Assembly: GCA_039105265.1 (NCBI GenBank)
Contig: JAPFFF010000031.1
Span: forward strand, 1-64,000
Reading direction: 5' to 3'
Source of the DNA: Tritrichomonas musculus
Lineage: Eukaryota; Parabasalia; Tritrichomonadida; Tritrichomonadidae
DNA length: 64,000 bases
Shown here: one piece after another, positions 50,554 through 59,618 of the stretch
Position numbering within the stretch: position 1 is the first letter of the stretch
How the letters are laid out: every line of letters starts with the position of its first letter
Made by a program: the position numbers and the translations under genes
Notes under the pieces: model-generated
Database searches by the model: none
What the model was told of the DNA's origin: nothing
Seen by the model: the letters and a program-made list of their open reading frames with translations, nothing else

Positions 50554-51171
50554 TTAATCATAGTATTTTGCCATTATATCATGATTATATGTTGCTTTTG
50601 ATGCTGCTACAATTAATAATGACGGGTCAACAAGCCCTTCAAAGTAACATGAAAAAATTTTGCCATTATTATCGTTATTAAGGTTATTATAGTATGCAAA
50701 AGTAACAACACCATCTGCAACTTCTTCTTCGTGTTTTGATGGATCAACATAAAGTTCTTTTCCTTTAAATGAAAAACATGAAGCACAAACTCGATTTTTC
50801 AATTTCAAAGAAGAGTCATGAAGTGCAAGAATAGCTGCATTAATAGCGCAACTGACAAGAGATCCATCATCACAAACAATTGTAATTGATATGTCTATAT
50901 ATGAATCTGGATATGATGATAAATCAAGCGAGTTGCTTACTGCGGTTGTAATAATATCATTTAACTCGTGTCTCTCTGGAAATGTTTTTACATGAACTTG
51001 TGTCAAGCCAGTATCAACTTCTCTGTAGCGCAACTCTTTGGGGCCATTAATATTAGCAATCACTTCGGTTGGGCCAAATTTTAGTCTAGCTGAACCTTGC
51101 GAAGAAACGCACAGACCTTTATCTGCATATACATCTCGGCATTCATCGTATTTTCTTCTATCTGCTCTCAT
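50554..51171 (-). CDS. Exosome RNase PH-fold subunit, RRP46/RRP41-like
   Basis: The 205-residue product has the single RNase PH fold of eukaryotic exosome ring subunits. The N-terminus MRADRRKYDECRDVYADKG leads into a GSARLKFGPTEVIANINGP strand pair. The centre has ISITIVCDDGSLVSCAINAA, the hallmark DDG-S/A-L-x-x-C-x-N-A-A segment. The C-terminal strands contain DPSKHEEEVADGVVTFAYY. The length fits RRP46 (EXOSC5) better than RRP45, but RRP41 shares the MRxDGR-like start. These subunits form the RNA-channelling ring of the nuclear and cytosolic exosome. The gene converges on ValRS. Confidence 0.8.
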   Translation of the reverse strand: MRADRRKYDECRDVYADKGLCVSSQGSARLKFGPTEVIANINGPKELRYREVDTGLTQVHVKTFPERHELNDIITTAVSNSLDLSSYPDSYIDISITIVCDDGSLVSCAINAAILALHDSSLKLKNRVCASCFSFKGKELYVDPSKHEEEVADGVVTFAYYNNLNNDNNGKIFSCYFEGLVDPSLLIVAASKATYNHDIMAKYYD

Positions 51172-51853
51172 ATATATTTTAATCTTAATACAGTTATGTT
51201 ATACAAGTTAACAATAAATTAAAATTTTTTTTAAAAACGATTTATTTCAAAAAGAGAGTTGTACTTATTTTGACGTCAATATAGCATTTTTGAACAACTC
51301 TGGTATAGTGTACTTTAAATTCAATTACATCAGAATCTAGAAAATAATTCAAATAAATGAAGACATTTCCAAACTGCTAATGAATACGATAACATCAAGA
51401 TTATCAATAAGGAAAGGTAAAATAATAAAGCGTTGACAACTCAAAAAAGCCGTATATTTGTTGTTTAATAACTGGAAATAATGCTTTCATTTCATGTTTA
51501 ATGATATGCCTTTTACTTTATTACTTTAATATATTAATGAGGCGCCTATGCTCTTCATTTTAGCTTGAAAAAACATTGTTCTCATCAAAATATTCTATTT
51601 AATCAAATAAGTTAATATTTGTTCAATGTCTTATTTGTGAATTCCTTGTATTGATGAAAAAAAAAGGTAAACGAGGGCCGTTTATTTTGTCCGTTAAAAA
51701 AAATAAAAAAACATCAATAACAATTGTTCTTTTGGACCAGTTATAAAAAAAATCACATTAATGAGAGATATTTTGATATTTCAAAATAATATTATAACTT
51801 ACGGAGCAGAAATTTATCTTTTTTTGTACTTTTGATTTATCATGGATTTAGTT
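51172..51853. other. Upstream region of the exosome gene
   Basis: AT-rich DNA with no gene seen. It ends at the target duplication of the small hAT-like element. Confidence 0.5.
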
Positions 51854-51861
51854 GTGGAAAT

Positions 51862-52341
51862 TAGACTTGTTATTCTCCGATAATCGAGATCAATAATTGA
51901 TTGACTTTTTGATATCGATACATAAATATACACAGATTCTCGAGATCGATTTCAGAGATCGAGATATTTTTTTCTCAGCTTTTGATATCAGAATTTTCAA
52001 TTAAACTTTTTGATAAATATATGATCGTAATTTATTCTCAAATATTTCATAAAAAAGAATGTATTTTTTTGATTTTAATCTTATAATAAACATCAATATA
52101 TTCTATTATTTATTTTTAGATATAATAAAATCACAAATACCAATTAAAAAAAAAAGATAAATCTGTTTGAGATCTCGAGATCTCGGTAATTGATATCAAG
52201 TTTACAATTATTTTTATATCACATTTCATATCTGATATCTTGATAATCGATAATCTCGATATCAGATTTGTAAACTGATAATCGAGTATCAGATGCAAAA
52301 AAGTGACGTTTTTGATTTCGATTCTCAAAATAACAAGTCTA
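51862..52341. mobile_element. Small hAT-like nonautonomous element (480 bp) with 8-bp target duplication
   Basis: The ends are TAGACTTGTTATT at 51862 and AATAACAAGTCTA at 52341. A perfect 8-bp direct repeat, GTGGAAAT, flanks them at 51854-51861 and 52342-52349. An 8-bp duplication with short TIRs is the hAT hallmark. The interior is packed with GATATC, CTCGAGATC and ATCGAT palindromic text and encodes no transposase, so mobility would need an enzyme from elsewhere. The preserved duplication suggests limited age. Confidence 0.85.
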
Positions 52342-52349
52342 GTGGAAAT

Positions 52350-53333
52350 TTATTAGGCCTTATTTTTTTTACATCACAAATACTATAAACGTCTTTTTAA
52401 CGTCTTTTTCATAAAATAACGATTTTTTGATTTGTAGTATTAATGAAACTTTTTGAATGCAAATAAATTTTTTGGCGTCTGGAAAATGTATTCAAAAAGT
52501 TCCTGAACTTTTTGATACGATTTTGATCGTTTATGAGTTTTTCATAGCTTTGAATTATTGGCCTTTTAGATTGTTTAAACGGCGCCATTTTTATTCTTGG
52601 CATCATGAATCAGGTTGCGAGGTTCTTCTGCAGGGAGCTTCGTTTAATTTGATTCTTGAGTGCCTAGATTGTGAAGCTCTTCTGCAAGGAGCTTCACAAC
52701 CTAGGCTTCGAGATGATCTTTTAATTTCCAAACATTCTTCGATTTTTATGGCAATTTTGGATTCAAGAGCCACAATATGTTTGTTCCAGAACTATTGATC
52801 GCAAAACTACAACTTTATAATACCTCGTTTCTGGAATTCTAATTTTTTTATCTCATAATTTACGGATTTTACAAGTTAAATGCCCATGATAACAAACTTT
52901 TGAGCTTAAAACGCTTGTTAAACTCAGTGGTTTCTATCATGAATGTTTGACTTTGAAAATAAGATTGAGATCAATCTAAATTGAAATAATAAAATACAAA
53001 TCCCTTATCATATAGCTTTTAAAAATTATTCTTTTTCCCTAGACTTTAAATTGATGGTCGTTTTAAGTTGAAAATGTCCGGTTCTAGCACATTTTCAAGC
53101 TTGAAATAGCATCATATTTTCTTTCAAAAAGATCAAATGTCAAAAAATTGTCATTAGCAATTTAAAGTATATCTTTTCTCAAATAATTGATATATTAGAG
53201 AACCGCGAGAAAGTTTTTACTTATCAATAGAGTGCTGCGAAATAGTGTTTTGCTTTTCAAAAAAACTAAAGAGAATAAATGTTTCTCAAATTGTAAAATA
53301 AATGCTAAAAATTCCGATTAAATACATGTTTTT
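52350..53333. other. Intergenic DNA with a duplicated G+C-richer patch
   Basis: No supported gene. Between about 52615 and 52710, two related stretches (GTTCTTCTGCAGGGAGCTTC and GCTCTTCTGCAAGGAGCTTC) form a small duplication, the second inside a strong hairpin. Confidence 0.5.
52663..52705. repeat. Strong 16-bp-arm hairpin
   Basis: CCTAGATTGTGAAGCT (52663-52678) pairs with AGCTTCACAACCTAGG (52690-52705) with a single mismatch and an 11-base loop. The arm is too exact for chance in this AT-rich DNA. Confidence 0.85.
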
Positions 53334-54411
53334 CAGGGATGCTTATCGATAAACCGTTTTATTGGTCATCGGATGATTATCGATAATCCGATAATATCGA
53401 TAAAAAACCGTCCGATGAATGATGACTATCGATAAATACGTTTTTCTAACCGTCCGATAAATGGTCTTATCGGATGATAACCGTCCGATAAATGGTCTCA
53501 TGATCCGATAAATTGTAAAATATTTATCGATAAATATCGATAAATTTTAAATAGTCCTTCAATTTTTATTGATATTTATCGATAAAATAACTATAATGCA
53601 TTTTTTATTTATAAACATCGATAAAAAAATATAAATCATTACTGATTTGATTGAGCCTCGTGTTAAACATTGATTTTACTAAGTTAAAGCATTAAAAAAC
53701 AACAAATAATAACAAATAAGAATTTAAAAATATTATTACTATTTTTTCTTTAATTGCATATATTTAAAGTAAAAAGCATTAAATTGATGGATGATAGCAA
53801 AAAATATTATGAGGTATTACCAATACAACATAATGGAAATATTAAAGTCTTGATTTATTAGCAATGCTATTATTAATCAATGATTAACCTCAAAAAACAC
53901 TTGTAATAAGCCACAAGTAGCGAAAAATACACTTTTTTCAGGTAAATTAATGAATTTCATTGTGTTGACTACTTTTGAATCGAAATACAGAATTTTTTAT
54001 ATTTCATATATCCACCGAAATAACAAGTAAAATTATTTTTTTTCAACAATAATATTTTATAAAAAATATAAATTTATTGGTAACTCACTTTTCTTTAGAA
54101 AAAATAAAACTTTCTGATGATAAATACTATATAACATCAAGAATTATTTTTATATTTTTTTTTATTAAAAAACATTATAAACAAAGAAAAAAAACATTAT
54201 ACGCTTAAATTTTTAAAATCCGATTGTTGGTTCTTTCTAAAAAGTTATATTTATCGGTAGTTATCGGATACAAAATTTTAATCAGATAAAAAATTTATCG
54301 ATAAAAATTTTCATTTATCGATATTTATCTGTCATCGAAAGTTTATCAGATAATATCGATATTCATTGGACGATCATAACCGTTATCGGATAATATCGAT
54401 AAGCAACCCTG
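53334..54411. mobile_element. hAT-like nonautonomous element (1.08 kb) with 8-bp target duplication
   Basis: The left end CAGGGATGCTTATCGATA and right end (reverse complement) CAGGGTTGCTTATCGATA match except for one base. CAGGG-type ends are typical of hAT transposons. The perfect 8-bp direct repeat ATGTTTTT flanks the element at 53326-53333 and 54412-54419. The interior consists of many ATCGATAA/CCGATAA repeats near both ends and AT-rich DNA between, with no coding capacity. Confidence 0.88.
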
Positions 54412-54690
54412 ATGTTTTTTTAAATAAAAAGAATTTTGGAGTAGTATAGTATAGGCTCCGTTATCGCCAAGCCTATACTTAAGCCCATTTCACAGCCACT
54501 TGGAGCCTTTGGAAGCCCCCCAGAGCCTTCAAAAAGCTCCAACCACCTCGATAATTCAAAAAGTTCGCAACAAAAAAATTCCAAACTCATATTTTTATCG
54601 TCTCGTTGTAAAATTTATTTTGGCACAAAAAAATGTATTTCTTGAAGATTCCGTCAAGATAATCCCTTCGAATCAAGAAGTTGTTTTATA

Positions 54691-55632
54691 ATGATTGAAA
54701 TGTACCCGACGCTCAATCCAGCTGAAGAACAAACACCAATCCCTATAGAATATGCTTACTTTTTAGAAGATGGACAGCAAGACCCCAGCAAACCAAATCG
54801 ATACTACTTTAATTTTCCACAAGAATGGTGCACTTCAAATAGAGGAGAATCTATTGTTGGGGTAAGAAATATGTGGTTGATTGCGAGAAGAAGAAAAATT
54901 GAATTCACCATCACAATTGCAAAATTTCAAAAGAAATATTTTAATATAGTGGAAGGGAATGATACGACTTCAAAAATAAATAATATGATATTATTGTATA
55001 AAGATAATATTAAAGTAAAAGATGTAAAAGTTATCGATTGGATGTCGATAGAAGGAGATTTTAGAGGATTCTTTAATGCTATTCATACATCAATAAAAAA
55101 CTATATAGCAACATGGTGGAAGGACGTCAATGAAATATTTGTACAGTCAGATACTGATATTTTAAATAGAGATATACAATCTGATGGCTATTATGATGAG
55201 AGGGGGTTTCATGAAAAAATATATTCAGAACGAAATAATAATGATGTGGATGAATATGGTGTAGCATTCAAATTAAAAGAAACAAATAAAGATTTTGATG
55301 AAGTATTTAATATTGGTGATGGAGTTAGTCAAAACAATAAAGATGTTTATTTAAAGTACTATGATAAAGTTTTAACGTTTGATAATGTATGGGATAGACA
55401 TTCATGTAAAGTTTATTCATCAATAGCAGAACAATCAAATCGTTATTATATTGGTAATTCGAATGTTAATTTCAACCCCATCAAATACTTTAAGCTGAAT
55501 TCAACAGACCAAAGATTTTGGATTGATTTATATTCTGCGCGTGAATATAAAGCACCATTTAAATTACCAGTCGGTGAAAGCTTTGCTATAGAGATGATAT
55601 TCTTACCATATCATAAAATGTTATATATTTAA
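54691..55632 (+). CDS. Element B virion-type protein of unknown role (313 aa)
   Basis: The product is rich in aromatic residues and acidic beta-like text. Markers are YYFNFPQEWC (about 38-47), VWDRHSCKVYSSIAEQS near 233-250, and a hydrophobic end IEMIFLPYHKMLYI. A decayed relative lies at 38.6-38.85 kb next to an integrase fragment, as here, so the pairing is conserved. A jelly-roll penton-like role would fit the size and Polinton gene sets, but I cannot show it. The gene begins 250 bp inside the presumed left terminus and is the first of a long co-directional series. Confidence 0.65.
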   Translation: MIEMYPTLNPAEEQTPIPIEYAYFLEDGQQDPSKPNRYYFNFPQEWCTSNRGESIVGVRNMWLIARRRKIEFTITIAKFQKKYFNIVEGNDTTSKINNMILLYKDNIKVKDVKVIDWMSIEGDFRGFFNAIHTSIKNYIATWWKDVNEIFVQSDTDILNRDIQSDGYYDERGFHEKIYSERNNNDVDEYGVAFKLKETNKDFDEVFNIGDGVSQNNKDVYLKYYDKVLTFDNVWDRHSCKVYSSIAEQSNRYYIGNSNVNFNPIKYFKLNSTDQRFWIDLYSAREYKAPFKLPVGESFAIEMIFLPYHKMLYI

Positions 55633-55651
55633 AATTTTTATTTTTACATAA

Positions 55652-56197
55652 ATGACATCAGATTTTGTCCCTCTACTTGATTTCGAAAATGATTATGAAA
55701 TAATGATAGAATATCCCAATGTTATCAGAAAGAAAACAAATGGGAAAATATTAAAAGAAACAATTAATGGTTTAGGGTATTATGTTATTACTATAAATGA
55801 AAAAACATATTCTAAACACAGACTTATTGCTTTACAATTTATTCCTAATCCTAATAACTTTTCGCAGGTTGACCACATAAATCATATCAAAACAGACAAC
55901 AGAATTGAGAACTTGAGATGGTGTGATAGTTCAATAAATTGTAAAAATAAGTCAAAATATAATGGTTATGAAGCCATATATGTTGATGAATTACCAGAGA
56001 ATATTGAAATAATAGACGAATATAATGGATGGGAATTTGAAAATTATTATATTGACAATAACTTAAATATCTATTATGATACGGGTGCTAATTATAGAAT
56101 ATTATATAAAGTAAAAGGCAAATATGTTAATATGAGAGATGTCAACAATAAAAAAAGATTATTGAGCATCAAAAAACTATCCAGGCAGTTTTTATAA
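55652..56197 (+). CDS. HNH homing-type endonuclease 1 (element B)
   Basis: The 181-residue product has an N-terminal NUMOD4-like segment (FVPLLDFENDYEI). Then comes an HNH_3-type core: KHRLIALQFIPNPN, VDHINHIKTDNRIENLRW (about 73-90) and 'NCKNKS'. The DH and N-x-x-x-N-L-R-W pattern is the nuclease signature. A C-terminal domain YNGWEFENYYIDNN … MRDVNNKKRL recurs in the third copy at 63784. Such enzymes nick or cut DNA and often spread their own genes. It starts in ATAAATG, 20 bp after the preceding gene and 9 bp before the integrase. Confidence 0.88.
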   Translation: MTSDFVPLLDFENDYEIMIEYPNVIRKKTNGKILKETINGLGYYVITINEKTYSKHRLIALQFIPNPNNFSQVDHINHIKTDNRIENLRWCDSSINCKNKSKYNGYEAIYVDELPENIEIIDEYNGWEFENYYIDNNLNIYYDTGANYRILYKVKGKYVNMRDVNNKKRLLSIKKLSRQFL

Positions 56198-56205
56198 ATC
56201 ATCAA

Positions 56206-57291
56206 ATGAACAATAAAAAATTTAAGACTATTGATGAACTCCATTATTTTTTTCCATGGAAAACACCATCAAAATTTGTTCCTCTTGCAAAACGATATGG
56301 ATTTACAGAAGAAGCAGCATTAAATTATTTGAAGAATATAGTACATGATGTTAAAGTACCAAAGGCAAAATTTATGAATATATATTCAAAACACTCAGGG
56401 GGATATCAAATGGACACTTTCATAAATGACAAAACAAAAGATGGTTTGAATTATCTGATGTTTATAAATATCAATACCAGGAAGGCTTTTTGTTATGCGA
56501 TGAGAGGGAAGGGAGCAAAAGAAGTAGCTAGAGCATTAAATCAATTTTTAGTAGACGAACCAAATGTTTATTCTATTACTTCTGACCAGGATGCCGCCTA
56601 TTTGTCCAATGATGTTTTGCAAATAATGAAGGCAAAAAATATTATATACAATACTACGGAAGACAACAATCATAATGTACTAGGCATCATAAATAGATTC
56701 ATGAGAACTATTAGAGATATGGTAGGAGAGAATAGATTTATTGGAGAACAAGAAATGAAGGGATTAATAGATTCCTACAATAAATCCCCTCACCGATCGT
56801 TGGACTATAAAATACCAAACGAAATGACAGAAAAAGATGAAAAAGAATATATTAATACTAAATCACAAATAAATCCATATGACTTTCAGCCTAACGACAT
56901 GGTGAGAATTATACAAGCCAAAGAACCATTTTCGAAGCGAAGAAATAGGGTCAGCAAGGAGGCTTATATTGTTGATTCGAAAGCTGGAAATCAATTTATT
57001 GTTAAGTCCAAAGATGAATCGATAGATAAGTTGCCGGGATATAGATTGATAAAAACACAGAATAAAAATATTGCTCAGACACTAAAGGGAGGCAAGAGAG
57101 GTATTGTGGATAAAATTATATCCTACGATGCAGCTAAGAATAAATATAAAATTAAATATTGTGAAGGGACAGAAGATGTTATTCCAGCCAAAAATTTACG
57201 AGAAGGAGCCCCAACTAAATTATCAAATCTTGAAATGGATTATTGGAGCAAACAAAAAAATATCCCATCAAACATTAAAAAATGGGTTTAA
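56206..57291 (+). CDS. Maverick integrase (DDE family), element B
   Basis: The 361-residue product is shorter than the element A enzyme. An N-terminal helical region (FVPLAKRYGFTEEAALNYL) precedes the catalytic core: YQMDTFIND near 67-75, ITSDQDAAYL near 125-134, and NHNVLGIINRFMRTIRDM near 155-172, the latter shared in pattern with element A. SLDYKIPNEMT follows. The C-terminus (about 295-335: GIVDKIISYD … YKIKYCEGTEDVIPAKNLR) resembles a chromodomain/SH3 fold, which in Polinton integrases may guide target choice. It is sandwiched between an HNH gene and the packaging ATPase. Confidence 0.9.
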   Translation: MNNKKFKTIDELHYFFPWKTPSKFVPLAKRYGFTEEAALNYLKNIVHDVKVPKAKFMNIYSKHSGGYQMDTFINDKTKDGLNYLMFININTRKAFCYAMRGKGAKEVARALNQFLVDEPNVYSITSDQDAAYLSNDVLQIMKAKNIIYNTTEDNNHNVLGIINRFMRTIRDMVGENRFIGEQEMKGLIDSYNKSPHRSLDYKIPNEMTEKDEKEYINTKSQINPYDFQPNDMVRIIQAKEPFSKRRNRVSKEAYIVDSKAGNQFIVKSKDESIDKLPGYRLIKTQNKNIAQTLKGGKRGIVDKIISYDAAKNKYKIKYCEGTEDVIPAKNLREGAPTKLSNLEMDYWSKQKNIPSNIKKWV

Positions 57292-57301
57292 CCAACAATA
57301 A

Positions 57302-58156
57302 ATGGCTAAACAAATAATGAAAGAAGTAGAAGTTTTAATAGAAAAGACTATGCGGAAAAACCAAAAAGAAATAGAATCTGCACTTATGAAACCAATTCAT
57401 CCTTCCTATCCATTTAGCACGAACGGTATATATTTTTTGATAGGCAAACCAGGTGCTGGAAAAAGTTATTGGATATGGAAACACATTTTAATTACCGAGA
57501 GATTATTTAAGTATCCCTACTACCAGAAGATAGTATTCTGTTCCACAAGCGGTAAGATGGACAAAACTGCAGAGGCGATGAGTCAAAATGTCAAGACACC
57601 AATCATATATTTGAACGAAGCAGAATTGATGGATTATTTGAAAAAACATCTAAAGCGAAAGATAAAATATTATGCTATGGTAAAGCATGTATTATCAAAA
57701 ATGAAAGAGACGAATGAAGAAATGCAGCGGCTTATAAACAAGCACTCCCTTCAAGAAATAGATGATAGAATAGTATATATAGCAAACAAACTAGTAAAAT
57801 ATCAAACTTCATCATATCCATATAACACTCTAATAATATTGGATGACTGTGCTGGGAGCGATTTATTGACGCACAATAATACGGAATTTCTCAGGCTGTT
57901 AACAAAAACTAGGCACTATAATATTACATGCATTATGGCTATTCAAACCATTAGATTTGTCCATATAAATGCAAAGAGATTGGCTACAGATATTATATGC
58001 TATAGTGGATATTCAGAAGAAGATTTTACATCATTGCTCCAACAAACGAATAACAATCTAAATATCAAAAAAACAGTCAAGGAATATTTGCAGCATCGTG
58101 AGCCTCACGACAAATTTATTTGTAATATAACAGCCAACAAATATTACTTTGAATGA
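57302..58156 (+). CDS. Genome-packaging ATPase, element B
   Basis: The 284-residue product has Walker A GKPGAGKS at 48-55 after a hydrophobic strand (YFLI) and Walker B TLIILDDCAGSD near 176-187. Then comes the sensor-like region with KTRHYNITCIMAIQTI. This is the same layout as the element A ATPase, with modest sequence similarity. Role: driving element DNA into the capsid. The start has ATAAATG. Two mini-hairpins, TGACGAAGTCA (58154-58164, covering the stop codon) and GGACTATGTCC (58170-58180), follow directly. Confidence 0.9.
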   Translation: MAKQIMKEVEVLIEKTMRKNQKEIESALMKPIHPSYPFSTNGIYFLIGKPGAGKSYWIWKHILITERLFKYPYYQKIVFCSTSGKMDKTAEAMSQNVKTPIIYLNEAELMDYLKKHLKRKIKYYAMVKHVLSKMKETNEEMQRLINKHSLQEIDDRIVYIANKLVKYQTSSYPYNTLIILDDCAGSDLLTHNNTEFLRLLTKTRHYNITCIMAIQTIRFVHINAKRLATDIICYSGYSEEDFTSLLQQTNNNLNIKKTVKEYLQHREPHDKFICNITANKYYFE

Positions 58157-58212
58157 CGAAGTCATACTTGGACTATGTCCTTGAAAGCTAGTTTTATTGA
58201 CTTTAAATAACA

Positions 58213-58929
58213 ATGGAAAAAGTTGAAGATACAGATAGAGTCGAACCCTCAACACCCCAAAATTCTAGTGGATTTTTAGGAAAATTTATAAATAGTGCAT
58301 GGAATTCTGTTAAATCTGGTGTTGGTAAAGCTAGTAAATGGATAGAAGATTCTGCTATTGGCAAAGCGGGAAAATGGATATCGAAAAATAAAGTACCAAT
58401 CTTAAATACTGTCGGAGGAGCGGCTCAAGCTTTCGGAGCAATTACAGGGAACCCTGCCGTAGCTGGTATTGGCAAAGGAATGATGATGGCTGCAGATGGA
58501 ATCAAAGAAGGAGAGGCAAAAGCCGCATTACAAAAATCGATAGCTGAAAGACAGCCGAATCCTTTGGGAAGTAATGTAGCTCAATCACATTTCCCACGCA
58601 TTTATTATGGAAGGAAGCCATCTGGTTTTAAAATACATCATAAACGAAATAAGCATCTTGAAAGGGCTATGGCACAATTAGCACAATTGAAAAAACAAAT
58701 AAGCAATAAAAACAATACAACTGCCGCTAAAAGTAGTAAACAGAAAAATGCCACAACACAAAAAGAAAAGCCAAAAGAAAAGCCTAAACCATCGCCTCCC
58801 AAAAAGCAATTGTCAGCAGCTGAAAAAGCTAGAAATTGGAAACAAGATAAACAATTTGTGGCCGATCTACAAGAAGCTGTAAGAAGGCAAAGAGAAGCAT
58901 ACGAAAAGTTTGAGAAAGATGATTGGTAA
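58213..58929 (+). CDS. Amphipathic minor-capsid-like protein, element B (238 aa)
   Basis: An N-terminal amphipathic Gly/Ser/Trp-rich region (FLGKFINSAWNSVKSG, then WIEDSAIGKAGKWISK) leads into a Gly/Ala-rich hydrophobic stretch (LNTVGGAAQAFGAITGNPAV). A Lys/Pro/Gln-rich middle and a charged tail follow. The layout matches adenovirus pVI/pX-like membrane-lytic minor proteins and parallels the two MAFGSWFK proteins of element A. This is judged from character and context. It directly follows the ATPase and precedes the capsid block. Confidence 0.65.
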   Translation: MEKVEDTDRVEPSTPQNSSGFLGKFINSAWNSVKSGVGKASKWIEDSAIGKAGKWISKNKVPILNTVGGAAQAFGAITGNPAVAGIGKGMMMAADGIKEGEAKAALQKSIAERQPNPLGSNVAQSHFPRIYYGRKPSGFKIHHKRNKHLERAMAQLAQLKKQISNKNNTTAAKSSKQKNATTQKEKPKEKPKPSPPKKQLSAAEKARNWKQDKQFVADLQEAVRRQREAYEKFEKDDW

Positions 58930-58999
58930 ACAAACTCTCCAAAACTCAAACAAATTCGTGTAAAAGCCTGCATATTCAAACATTTTTTAAATTTCATAA

Positions 59000-59599
59000 A
59001 TGAACAAAAGAGTTCCTCAAAGCAAAAGATTACAGTTGATAAATAAATGGCTACGTGGGATTGAAGATGATGATTTTGAAGTGTTCCCTACCAAAACAGA
59101 AGGAAAATATATTGTTAGGCCTCGTAAGGAACCACTGGTAAAGCCTCCTTCTGAACCGTCTACTGAAGAATCATCTATTGAACCACAGGTAGAAGAGCAG
59201 GAAGTAGAAGAGCCGACAGAGGAGCCTACAATAAAGCCGCCCATAAAATCTCTCCCAAAAAAAATCACAAGGCCTAAGCCGCAATCAAATAATTCAGCCA
59301 TTTTTGACCCCACGATAAATATGGAAATATTAAATCAGCTAAAATTATTGGGAGAAGAAATAAAAAGTAAACGAGAAAAGAAAGAGCAAAAGAGGATGAT
59401 AAAAGAAGTAATGAATAAAGAATTATATAAAAGAAATCAATATACTCAGCCACAATATATTCAAGAGCCTAATTTTCCTTCCGGAAATGATATAGAAGAA
59501 GAACCAGAGGACGAGTCAACACGACCACCACCTCCTCCTCAACCTCAACCTCAACTCATTCGCAGAAGAAGAAATAATATTTTCTCTGATATGTTATAA
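59000..59599 (+). CDS. Proline/glutamate-rich element B protein (199 aa)
   Basis: A low-complexity product with long runs of Glu-Pro dipeptide-like text (about 45-95), a Lys/Glu helix (about 115-145), and a Pro/Gln-rich stretch (PPPPPQPQPQ) before a basic end IRRRRNNIF. No fold is predicted by eye. The basic C-terminus might contact DNA. The start has ATAAATG. It lies between minor and major capsid genes, so a scaffold or core role is possible. Confidence 0.6.
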   Translation: MNKRVPQSKRLQLINKWLRGIEDDDFEVFPTKTEGKYIVRPRKEPLVKPPSEPSTEESSIEPQVEEQEVEEPTEEPTIKPPIKSLPKKITRPKPQSNNSAIFDPTINMEILNQLKLLGEEIKSKREKKEQKRMIKEVMNKELYKRNQYTQPQYIQEPNFPSGNDIEEEPEDESTRPPPPPQPQPQLIRRRRNNIFSDML

Positions 59600-59618
59600 A
59601 GTTTTTATTTTTTTATAA

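Noticed and set aside
52457-52798. 113-codon frame in the intergenic region
   Set aside because: It crosses the duplicated patch and hairpin, has no recognised domain and has an overlapping frame on the other strand.
54500-54691. 63-codon frame just before the 313-aa gene of element B
   Set aside because: It overlaps the next start by one base, has no homologue in element A, and may simply be terminal-region sequence. Kept out for lack of support.
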